From Vitellaria paradoxa (Eukaryota; Streptophyta; Magnoliopsida; Ericales; Sapotaceae), in the NCBI GenBank assembly GCA_019916065.1, contig CM034236.1:24252358-24316357 (forward strand): a DNA stretch of 64,000 bases, written 5' to 3'. Positions 54,901 to 64,000 of this stretch are shown here, in pieces. How positions within the stretch are numbered: the stretch's first letter is position 1; every line of letters starts with the position of its first letter. Both the position numbers and the translations under genes were made by a program. The notes below the pieces were generated by a model that was not told where the DNA came from, did not search any database, and worked only from the letters and a program-made list of their open reading frames with translations.

Positions 54901-56952
54901 ATCCTTTTGAAGACAACATGAGGTAATCCTTATCCTTTCTTTTATTCTTTATGCTTATTTTTCTTATCATGTTATTCTTTATGTTATTACATTCATGTCA
55001 TTAGTCTCCTCAATCTAGGTTGGGGGGTGTTTTAGGTAATACCTTCAAGGGCTTGAACAATGGGTGCATGCTTGGTTTAATTTGTGCTATATTCTTATTT
55101 GTGCCTTTTGTGGCTATTATTTCATGCTCATTATCATCATCATGCTCTTACTTTGCACACCATAGACCCACATATGTATCATGGTTCTCACATTGAGGAC
55201 AATGTTTAGTTTATGTTGGGGGGTAGAGTTCACATGATGACTTGTGTGCTCAAAATTGCAAAATTTTAAAAATTTTGAGATTTTTGAGCTTGAATACATG
55301 AATTTAGCACATTTATACATATAAGTCAACCCTTTTGGTTTGGTTGATTGTGGAATTGAGTGAGAGAATGATAAGTGAATCTTGTTCAAGCATTAATAGG
55401 AAACTTAAATCAAGTTGAGTGTGTTATGACCCTGTGAATTTTCGTGACTATCATGGAGAAGAGCTTATGTGTTTAGGAGTAGATTTTATTCAACATTGGT
55501 TAATTGAGCATTCTTGGACTAGGTGGAGACTTATACCCCTAATGGTGAGCTTTTGAGCCTATTATTTATTTTCTTTAGAGGTTGCACATAATCACAGCTC
55601 TTTTGCTCTTCACTCTGGTTTTCAATGCACTAATTGTATCACACACACTTGCATGTGTTTCACTTGGCACATTATGAGTTGTTGCAAGCTTTGAACATGA
55701 TGCTAGGCCATCTCTGCTATTGTTAGGCCTCTTTATCCTTCCTTGATATGAAATTGCCCTAGGAACCAACTTGAAGCCTTTTAATAAAGTGTGTGATATT
55801 TATATATATTTTTTTTCTTGGCTCCCACCTCATATATTATCCCTTAACCTTACTCACACACTTTTAAGCCCTACCCTCACATGTCTTGGGTTGTGAAAGT
55901 GCCTCAATGTCAGTGATATGAATGGGGGTTGGGAATAGAAACTTTTGAGAGCATATTGAGAGGGAATATTGGGTGGAGAATTCAGCTTATGTTTATTTCA
56001 TTATTTAAAAAAAAGAAAAAAATAAAAAAAGAAAAAAACAACAAACAAAAAAAATTTGTCATTCCTTTTTGCTTGTGTAATTTTGGGACTTGTGCATTGT
56101 ATTATAATTATTGAGAATGTCCTATGAGTAGTTTGTAAGTTTGTGAATAAGCTTCTTGTTGTAATTCTTCTTAGGATTGGAAAGGAAATGGATAGTTTGG
56201 GACTTGTGTGCACTTGAACATCTTTATCCCAAGACATGTGCTTTGATTTCCATATCTTCCATTGTTAACCATTACCCCTGGCCAAGTTACAACCAAAACA
56301 AAGACCTAGTGGATTCTAAGCAAGCAACTCTTGTATTGTGCATGTAGTGGCATCGTGTAGGTTATGTGATGTGATTTTTACATATGCATTGAAACATGGT
56401 TAGGAGCTGTCCACTTTGAGTTTCATTTTAATTCATTCATATATCATGGAGTCATGTGCAACTAGGATAGCATTTTATGCTAATAGGAATGTGTGAACCC
56501 TTGAATGAGTGAATTTCTTTCTATGAGTGGAATCCTGTGAGCTTTTGAAGTCAAAACTTAGTTCCATTTATGCTCTTGAGACCTTGTTGAATGAATGAAA
56601 CAATTTTGCACACATGCTTCTTCTACTTTAATAGTCCAAGCATTATGCTTAGCACTTGGAAATTACACATGATATTTGGGTTTTGTGACTTGTTGAGCTT
56701 GAACTTAATTCATCTTTGATCTTGATCACTTTTTGACACTTGAGACCATGCTATAGAATTTTGTAGGTAGATTCACTGCAAACCCCCACGTGACCTTACT
56801 CGTCCACCAAAGGGAACCTAGGGGTTTAAAGGGCTTGCTGCACGTAGCTGAGTGTAGCCATGTTTCCAACGAAAAAAGAAATAGGATGGTAGTTGTATTT
56901 CATTTTAATAAAGAGCATTGCCAAGGACTAGCAACATTCAAGTGAGGGGGTG
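54901..56952 (+). other. Element R 3' noncoding region and polypurine tract
   Basis: Same organisation as in P and S: polypurine-like tracts GGTTGGGGGGTG (about 55018) and TGTTGGGGGGTAG (about 55214), CATTGAGGACAATG (about 55191), a homopurine A/G tract at about 56007-56060, and a degraded final tract AAGTGAGGGGGTG (56940-56952) before the LTR. Confidence 0.78.
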
Positions 56953-58455
56953 TGATTACAATTGAAAAGTGTAATTACAAAATTCATACTTTGATACTTA
57001 TTGATGCATTTAAATAGTTAAATTTGAAGTTTTGTCGTTATTTTGTCATTTATAGTTTTATTTTTTTAATTGCAGGGAAGGGGTGAAATAATTGATGTTT
57101 ATAGTGATGAAAACAGCCTAGAAGACAAAGGAAAAGTTATGGTTTAGACCTCACCTTGGATGGCCCAGACCAGCCCAAAGACCCAGCACGGAGGAAGAAG
57201 AGAAATGGAGTAATCACCATTCTGTGGCTCGGACCCCCTCCCAGACGGTCCGGAGAACAGTAGTCAGGCATGCGCGTGTTAATTCTCACCTTTTAGGGTT
57301 TCTTTGCAACCCTTTTATAAAACCCTATACATGACCAAACTAGGAGGAGACTTTTACATATCTTTCAGATACTTTTGAGAGTTTTAAGATAGTTTTTAGA
57401 GAGTCTTTCAATATCTTGTGGTGTTTATAGAGATTTTTGAAGTTAATTGTTCATCGCTACGGTAGTGTTCCATTACTTTCTTTCAGAACTATTTACCGTG
57501 TAAATTTGATTTCATTTTGCTTTTCAATAACATGATTTATTCGTTTCATTTGGTAGACCAGTTGAGTATGTGCATGTTTGTTGCTTTCATTTTGTTTAAA
57601 GTGATGTTAGCGTAAAAACCCTAGTTCTTGATTCAACGAATAAAGGAAGGGTAGTTCATGACACAATATGGAATGTGTGTAGACCCTTCGCATGGGTTGT
57701 GCAAACTCATGCGTAGGGATTTATTAGTTTTAAACCTATTTTAACATGTTTCGAAAGAATTATCAAAAACGAAAATCTTTAACCACATTCGCTGAAATCA
57801 GTAGTATGGGTTTTCGATTATAATTGGTTTAATATTTTTAGAGAAATTAAAAATAGGATTCAAATTCAAATCTAATTTCGTTTGTTTGAAAAACTTTTGA
57901 AAACAAAAGTCCTTAACCATATTCGTTGAAATCACTGGTACTGATTTTTGATTAAAATGTTTTCAATATTTTTTGAACAAACCCCTAATTTAGATTTGAA
58001 CCCAAACATCCCATAGTGAAGTAGTGAACTACCCGGATTTGAAAGTTGAATCAAGAACTTCTTTAATATTTGCTCGTTATTTAATTTAATTTATGCGATA
58101 ATCAATTTGCTGTTAAATGTAGAGTAGGTTATTTATTTGCATTCTAAAAATTAAATTGAATTCCTTTAACTAGTATTTAATTTATTTGGAACTTAAAACA
58201 AAAGGTTGAACTGCTGAATCCTTTAAGTAGTGTTAATTTACTTCTTATTATGAATTGTAATTTTACAAAATCCTACGATTTAGTTTCAACTGAGCATCAG
58301 ACCTTGCTTGCAATTAAACTTTGAATTTCCCTTATAACCTACGAACTGAATAACATAGGCTCCCTGTGAATTCGAGCTCCGACTCACCGAGTTAAAACTA
58401 CGATTGCCCTCTTGCACTTGAGAGGTAGAACCCAAACACATTTTAGGGTCAGTCA
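56953..58455 (+). repeat. Element R 3' LTR
   Basis: 1503 bp, TGATTACAATTGAAAAGTG to GGGTCAGTCA. The GC-rich motif at 57222-57260 is degraded (CTGTGGCTCGG ... GGTCCGGAGAACAG). A stem-loop with arms CAAAAGTC / GATTTTTG is at 57904-57950. Confidence 0.9.
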
Positions 58456-58860
58456 CTTTGTCTAGTGGGAAGGCACTTGGCCAGTTATTAAGAAATTTGC
58501 AATGCCTGCATACCACGGAGACTGGATCGAAGGATTGGTGGCAACATGCATGATGTGCTCATCGGGAAAATGCTCATTAATTGGTAGTTCATCAGAGTTG
58601 GACATATGCTGAGGTAATCTAGACAAATGGTTAGCTACCACATTCTCTACTCCTTTCTTATCCTTGATTTCTAAATCAAACTCTTGAAGGAGTAACATCC
58701 ATCTAATTAGACGAGGTTTGGCCTCTTGCTTGGAAAGGAGATATTTCAAGGCCGCATGGTCCGTAAATACCATAACATGAGATCCTATCAAATATGACCT
58801 AAACTTGTCTAGGGCAAAAACTACCACTGGAAACTATTTTTAGTGGTGGTATAATTAATT
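58456..58860 (-). pseudogene. Element T RNase H end and integrase linker
   Basis: The bases left of the R insertion join to 15814. 58462-58827 is open: [40 protein letters not shown] and [20 protein letters not shown]. Confidence 0.87.
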
Positions 58861-59640
58861 TGAGCTTCATTTAGAGTCTTGTAGCGTAGTAAATAACATA
58901 GGGTCTCCCCTTTTTCCTTTGCCCTAAGATTGTACCCATCACAAAATCACTGGCATCACACATAAGCTCGAATGGTAAGGACCAATCCGGGCTTTGGATA
59001 ATAGGAACGGTGGTGAGCAATTGTTTAAGTCGGTCAATTGCCTCTTGGCTTGATGTTGTCCACTCAAACGGAACATCATTGGACAACAGTGAGCATAGGG
59101 GTTGGGCAAGAGAGCTAAAGGACTGAATGAATCGTCTGTAAAACCCAGTATGTCCAAGGAATTATCTCACATCCTTCACACATCGAGGGGTAGGTAAGTT
59201 TTGAATGATTTCCACTTTTGCTTTGTCTACCTCAATCCCACGACATGACACAATATGCCCCAAAACAATCCCCTGTTGTACCATGAAACGACACTTTTCC
59301 CAGTTTAGCACCAAATTACTCTCCTCACATCGCACTAACACCTTCTCAAGGTTGGTCAAGCACTCATCAAATGTATCTCCATAGATAGAGAAATCATCCA
59401 TGAACACCTCCAAGAACCGCTCAACCATGTAACTAAAAATGCTTATGACACACTTTTGAAAAGTCGCAGGTGCATTGCATAACCCAAATGCATGCGTCTA
59501 TACGCAAAAGTGCCAAACGGGCATGTGAAACTGGTTTTCTCTTGGTCCTCAAGTGCTATCTCAAGCTGATTATATCCCAAGTACCCATCAAGAAAGCAAT
59601 AGAAAGACTTCCCCACTACTTTCTCAAGCACTTAGTCTAG
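58861..59640 (-). pseudogene. Element T reverse transcriptase palm/thumb and RNase H start
   Basis: Three open pieces on the minus strand. 59443-59631 has FLDGYLGYNQLEIALEDQEK; 59162-59428 has the catalytic VFMDDFSIYGDTFDECL and VEIIQNLPTPRCVKDVR; 58871-59086 has DRLKQLLTTVPIIQSPDWSL and the RNase H block ELMCDASDFVMG. Frame breaks lie near 59440, 59160 and 58870. Catalytic Asp residues are retained. Confidence 0.87.
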
Positions 59641-60360
59641 AAATGGGAGGGGAAAATGGTCCTTCTGAGTCACTGCATTCAAGCGCCTATAATCAATACA
59701 CATTCGCCACCCAGTTTGGGTGTGTTAAGGCACTCACTCTCCTTTCTCATTCTCAACCACAGTGACACCAGACTTTTTAGGAACCACTTGAGTGGGACTC
59801 ACCTACTTCAAATCAGAGATAGGGTAAATGATACCTGTATCAAGCAACTTAAGTACCTCCCCTTTCATAACTTCTTTCATGTTAGGGTTTAGTCTTCGTT
59901 GCATTTGCCTCACATGTTTGGCATCATCTTCAAGATATATACGATGGGAACATACTAATGAGCTAATACCTCGAAGATTAGCCACAATCCAACCTAGTGC
60001 TTGACGGCGGGCAGTCAAAACTGCCAACAACCTCTCTTCTTGAGTTTTCTCTAGACTTGCAGACACAACTACTAGAAATGTCTCTCCCTCCTCCAAGAAT
60101 GCTTACTTTAGTTCACTTGGTAATGGTTTCCTAGAAGGACAAGGAGGACATTCCACTGATGGCTTGGGTTTGATCAAAGATGGCTCCAAAGGTTCAAACA
60201 CTGGCACCCAGCTGCTAACTGCCATAACTTCCTCCCCAACACTTATCAACTCTCCATTATCCACAATATTTTCTCCATCCAAAACCTCACATCTTTCACT
60301 TCTCACTAAGGCATGTTCTAAGGGGTCCTCAAAAGTAGGTTTTTTCAAAGTACTCCTCAC
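59641..60360 (-). pseudogene. Element T protease-RT linker and reverse transcriptase N-terminus
   Basis: 60103-60360 (SFEDPLEHALVRSE-type linker: TFEDPLEHALVRSERCEVLD) and 59803-60096 (GWIVANLRGISSLVCSHRIY, MQRRLNPNMKEVMKGEVLKL, GIIYPISDLK) belong to the linker and RT fingers. A TAA near 60104 separates them, and 59641-59800 has further breaks. Confidence 0.83.
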
Positions 60361-60750
60361 TTAAAGTTTAAATCACATCCACCCCCTAATATCCTCAAAC
60401 TCTCCCATCTATTTCCCACCCTAAAGATGTTCATCTCACAGTCATATTCCCAAATGATAACTTCATAACCCCGCTTCTACAATTAATCACTACTTGGAAG
60501 TAGCGAGGAATGTCTACCTAAAATGACTGGAATGGAATGGGAGGGATTTTAAACTGGTTGGGGGTCCAATACTATGAAGTGCAACTGGGAAATAAAATTT
60601 ATCGACATGGACCAACATATCCTCCACTATCCCTTGTGGCATGTTGGACTGGCGATTAGCCAATTGCAGAGTTATTCTAGTGGGTTTTAGCTCTCCTAAG
60701 CCCTAATTGCGGATAGATAGTGTAAGGCAATATGTTGACACTAGCCACCT
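60361..60750 (-). pseudogene. Element T aspartic protease
   Basis: Protease in broken frames. The active site DLG is at the end of the open piece 60741-61139, where an extra G turns DLGAS into DLGG and shifts the frame. PRGIVEDVL-like and VILGR-like blocks are readable on the minus strand at about 60630 and 60520. Confidence 0.75.
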
Positions 60751-61500
60751 AGGTCAAGTAGAGCTTTATCAATGACGTGATCTCCAATTATGCATGAAAT
60801 TGTTGGACATCTAAGATCTTTATACCTAGGAGGTGTGTCATGCTGGATGATGGCACTAACTTGTTCAATCAAGAAGGCTTTTTCCTTGATATTAAGTTTT
60901 CTCTTAACAGTGCACATATCTCTAAGGTACTTAGCGTAGGATGGATTCTGTCTAATAGCCTCAAGTAATGGGATGTTGATTCTTACTTGTTTAAAGACCT
61001 CATAAATTTCAGAATTCAACATCTCATTCTTACCTTTTGCTAACCTTTGAGGAAAGGGTGGCCTAGGTGCGTATCTAGCTACTTGTTCCTTATGCTTACC
61101 CAACGTTCCCACAATGATTTCCCCCTCTTTTTCTTTCACCTTTTTTCACCTTTCTTGCTCTCAACTGTTGGCCTCTCTCTATCTTTGGTTTCTCCCTCCT
61201 TCTCTTCCTTATTTCTACTTTAGTCGGCTCTTCAACCTCCCATTACCTCTCATTCCTAATTTAGCATTTGGTGCATTGACTCTAGGATCATCCGATTTAT
61301 GAATCACCCTCCCAATTCGTTAAGTGGTAATAGATTGCACCTGTTCATGTGAGGTAGTACTCGAAGTAGATGACTCAATAAGGTTTGCCTGACCTTTCAG
61401 GTTTGGGAAAGTTTGTGAAGGGAGTTTGCCACTTTGAGTGGTACTCATAGCTTATGTGAGCTTAGAAATTTTCCCTTTAATGTCATCTAGGGCTTGAGTC
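60741..61500 (-). pseudogene. Element T gag-protease linker
   Basis: 60741-61139 is open: PRPPFPQRLAKGKNEMLNSE, VRINIPLLEAIRQNPSYAKY, TVKRKLNIKEKAFLIEQVSA. This 132-residue stretch is identical to R (19181 onward), which is far closer than the rest of the two elements. Upstream, small frameshifts (GGG for GGGG, GAAAT for GAAAAT) break the linker. Confidence 0.85.
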
Positions 61501-61516
61501 ACGTTATTATTTATGC

Positions 61517-62868
61517 TCAATTGCTGTTGCATGAATTGATTAAGAGTGTCCTCAAGAGGCCTCTTCTGTGGAGATTGGAATGCAATAGGATTGGGCTGTT
61601 GGTATTAGGGTGGTGGCAAAGGAGGAGGTTGGTATGATGGAGCTTGATTGTCATTCCTCCACCCAAAACTAGGAGCATTCCTCTACCCTGGGGGAAAAGC
61701 ATTGGAAGGTTAGGTTCCCTCTTGGTACGTGACATTCCCACTTTGTGGGTAGGGGTTGCTTCCTTGACCCCTATTTTGAAACGGTCAATTTTGAGAGTTG
61801 TTAATGTAAGCATGACCATAAGCAATCTCTCTAAGTAAAGGGAGCTCGGGACACGAATTAGCATCATGCCCCACTTGGTCACATGCAACGCATACCACTT
61901 TTGCTTCCACCAATTTCTCCTTGTTCTTAAGCTCAAGAGAGTCTAACTTATGTTGCAACGTAGCTAACCTAGCCCTCAAATCATCACTCTCACTTAACTT
62001 TAAACGGCCACTATGCCTGGGGTTCCTATGCTCAGAAGAAGGAGGTCCAATTGCCCAATCATTAGAGTCTTTGGCTACCATGTCAAAGAAATCTATGGCA
62101 TCTTCCGCAGTCTTATCAAATAAGGTACCATTACACATGGTAGAAACTAGTTGCTTAAGATGAGGAGTCAGGGATTCATGGGAGATGCTCACTAACCTCC
62201 ATGGTTCAAAAACTATGGTGAGGACAAGCCATTAAGAGGTCCTTAAACCTTTCCCAGGCTCGATTGAAATTCTCATTGGGTTTGCAAGAAAAAGTGGTAA
62301 TCTGTCGCTTATAGTACTGAGTTTTCTGGGTTAGGAAATATTTCTTAAGAAACTCAATTTTCGTTTCACGCCACGTTCCAGTAGAACATGGGTGAAAGGA
62401 ATTAAGCCAGAACTTGGCTTTGTCTTTTGGGAAAAATAGGAAAAGTTGAACGCGCACTACATCCTCATTGGCATTGTGATCAACACACATGTTCCTCACT
62501 TCCTCAAACTCCCTAAGATAGTTGTAGGGATTTTTAGAATCAAGACCATGGAAAGTAGGAAGAAGTTGGATGATTCTTGGTCTAAGTGTGAATTTTCCCC
62601 TATTCAAAAGCAAAATTATGCACAATGGTGTAGTTTGCCTAACAGGGTTAAGGTGATCTCTTAAGGGAATAAAACCCAAAACCTCTGGAGGATCATTATC
62701 CCTACGCACACTACCCTCTCCTCTTAATTCTACCATTGAGTGAAACGATGAGGTGGTTAGTGAGACTGTAGAAAGTGAGTTTGTGGAAAGTGATTCGGGA
62801 AAATAGGAAGGATCTTCAAGTTCAAGTTCAAGTTCAGCTACAATCAACCTACCCCACCTTAACAGCAT
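61517..62868 (-). pseudogene. Element T gag
   Basis: The ATG at 62866-62868 gives MLLRWGRLIVAELELELEDP. The gag domain is at 62206-62868 (FHGLDSKNPYNYLREFEEV, FNRAWERFKDLLMACPHHSF). After a frameshift near 62200, 61785-62192 holds STMCNGTLFDKTAEDAIDFF and the knuckle CVACDQVGHDANSC. The proline-rich end at 61517-61936 is in yet another frame. Confidence 0.87.
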
Positions 62869-63062
62869 ACAAGTCAACAATCTCCAAAGTTTTTTTTTTA
62901 ATTATCTACAATTCCTAAGAATAAAGAAAATAAAACAAAATGAAAATAAAATATACTGAACAAAAAGAAGTATGGAGCGATGTCACCATGGAAGTCCAAA
63001 TGCAACCGCATTGGCAAGTCCTTTCATCCACAAGCTTTCCAAGTTCAACACACACAGTTGCT
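62869..63062 (-). other. Element T leader between primer site and gag
   Basis: Noncoding leader, A-rich near gag. It has about 110 bases (62945-63060) not seen in R or S. No motif recognised. Confidence 0.6.
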
Positions 63063-63079
63063 CCCCGACAATAGCGCCA
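63063..63079 (-). promoter_or_regulatory. Element T primer binding site (tRNA-Asp, decayed)
   Basis: Minus-strand TGGCGCTATTGTCGGGG, three transitions away from the perfect tRNA-Asp complement. Confidence 0.85.
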
Positions 63080-63085
63080 AAAACT

Positions 63086-64000
63086 TGACTGCTCTCAAAA
63101 TTTGAAGAGGCTTACTCTCAAGTGCAAGGGGTTGGTTGAGTTTGGTCTAGGTGAGTTCTAGGTCATCTCGATAGGGAGCAAGGGTGTGACTATATTTGGG
63201 AAAACTTATCTTTGAAAATGCTTGCAAAAATTGTGTCAAGAAAAGAAGAAAATCTTTTTGGATTTGTTTTTTCAAATTAGGGATTGTAACGATGATTTGA
63301 AAACACAAGTTTAGCGAAAACCTAAAACACTAAGGAAGGCAACTAGTTTGTAAACTTAAACGAACTACTTGAATTGAAACACTTAACTTTAACCTATTCC
63401 TGTAATGTCCTCAAAGGGATGAATTCAGATATGTGGTTAACACAACCTAATATCAACACATGTAGTATTAGGCTGGAAGATTCAGCGTTAGAAAACCTTT
63501 TCGGAAGGAAATCGCTATTCTAGGGTTTTGAAATCAAGGTCGAAGTCACTGGGACATGGAATTGACACTTGGTTCGCACTATGGTAACCGAAGTTCAACT
63601 TTATCATAGGTGATTCATTTTTGAAAGTTAACCTAGAACTACGATCCTTACGTTTTTAATCAAAAGATGATAATGAAGTTTAGTTCATAATATCCAAATT
63701 CATCTCCTTTGATTTCATTACATCCCTAGGTTAAAACCAAGAAAAAAACTCTAGCCTAGTGTTGTAAAAGTGTAAATAAGGCTTGTAAAAAGAAAAGGTC
63801 TTCATTGTGTAAGAAAAAGTTAAAATGAAGTACTTTGAAATACTTTAAAGCACTTCCGAAACTAAACCAATAACAAAAGAGTGAAGATGAATTGTTATGA
63901 AGTGAGAACAAAGAATATAAAATAAGAAATAATGAACTTTGGATTAAACTTAATGAAAATTGTTGCTTACAAGATAAACCCTAATGCGAAGATGAAGTGA
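63086..64000 (-). repeat. Element T 5' LTR, partial
   Basis: 915 bp visible, matching 4308 to about 5230 with many substitutions and small indels. It begins on + TGACTGCTCTC and runs off the window. Confidence 0.9.

Larger units (their letters stand above)
15815..58455 (+). mobile_element. Element R: Athila-lineage Ty3/gypsy retrotransposon
   Basis: Plus-strand element inserted in T, flanked by CTTCG (15810-15814) and CTTTG (58456-58460); sister copies show CTTTG is original. LTRs are 15815-17318 and 56953-58455. Without element Q its length is about 13.8 kb. It carries gag, protease, RT/RNase H, integrase, ORF3, an acidic ORF4 and a long 3' noncoding region. Its LTRs are visibly more diverged than those of S, P and Q, and its genes carry many nonsense codons, so it is an old insertion. 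Confidence 0.92.
4308..64000 (-). mobile_element. Element T: Athila-lineage Ty3/gypsy retrotransposon, 5' end beyond the window
   Basis: The outermost Athila-like element, on the minus strand. Its 3' LTR is 4308-5876 and its 5' LTR starts at 63086 and leaves the window. The preceding bases CTCAT (4303-4307) are the expected target duplication. Gag, protease, RT and RNase H lie at 58456-62868; integrase, ORF3 and the 3' noncoding region lie at 5877-15814. Element R (15815-58455) interrupts it at the RNase H/integrase junction and a copia-type solo LTR (6981-11131) interrupts its 3' noncoding region. All coding parts are broken. Confidence 0.88.

Overview
The window holds no host gene, rRNA, tRNA gene or CRISPR array. 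It is a stack of nested plant transposable elements, typical of heterochromatic intergenic DNA in a large angiosperm genome (probably a eudicot, but the species cannot be named). The evidence is Ty3/gypsy elements of the Athila lineage primed by tRNA-Asp, a CACTA DNA transposon with a DUF4216 domain, and solo LTRs of copia and chromovirus type.

Layout. 1-3562 is the 3' end of a CACTA element on the + strand (C-terminal part of a TNPD/TNP2-like transposase gene, a multi-exon TNPA-like gene, subterminal repeats, CACTA terminus). It sits in the integrase of an old chromovirus, of which 3563-4307 remains. At 4308 begins a minus-strand Athila-like element, here called T, that runs past the right end of the window. 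T carries a copia-type solo LTR (6981-11131), which itself carries a gypsy-type solo LTR (8050-10918). T is also split by a plus-strand Athila-like element R (15815-58455). R is split by the minus-strand element Q (24706-53536), Q by the plus-strand element P (26356-48841), and P by the minus-strand element S (27295-40771). The five Athila-like elements therefore nest T>R>Q>P>S with strictly alternating orientation. Each junction is supported by TG..CA ends and 5-bp target-site duplications: CTTCG/CTTTG for R, CCTGT for Q, CACTT for P, CGAAA for S, and one visible side (CTCAT) for T. LTR divergence judged by eye rises outward from S, in agreement with the nesting.

How the parts work. R, S and T have the full Athila order: LTR, tRNA-Asp primer site, gag with a CCHC knuckle, protease (DLGAS), RT/RNase H, integrase with a GPF module, then an extra ORF3 usually called env-like. 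All are broken by stops and frameshifts. R and S also carry a small acidic ORF4. P keeps only gag and protease, and Q only a divergent gag. Both non-autonomous elements end in the same unrecognised C-terminal tail (DFLG(V/I)E ... ENILFLK), absent from R, S and T. All five share a long 3' noncoding region with three AAGTTGGGGGG-type tracts and a homopurine tract.

The most unusual signals are cis-elements: a covarying hairpin array in the transcribed part of the LTRs, a hairpin at the LTR tip, GC-rich inverted motifs shared between each element's LTR and its own pre-ORF3 spacer, a triple hairpin repeat about 140 nt before ORF3, and a sharply bounded near-identical tract between R and its host element T that looks like gene conversion. 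All comparisons were made by eye.
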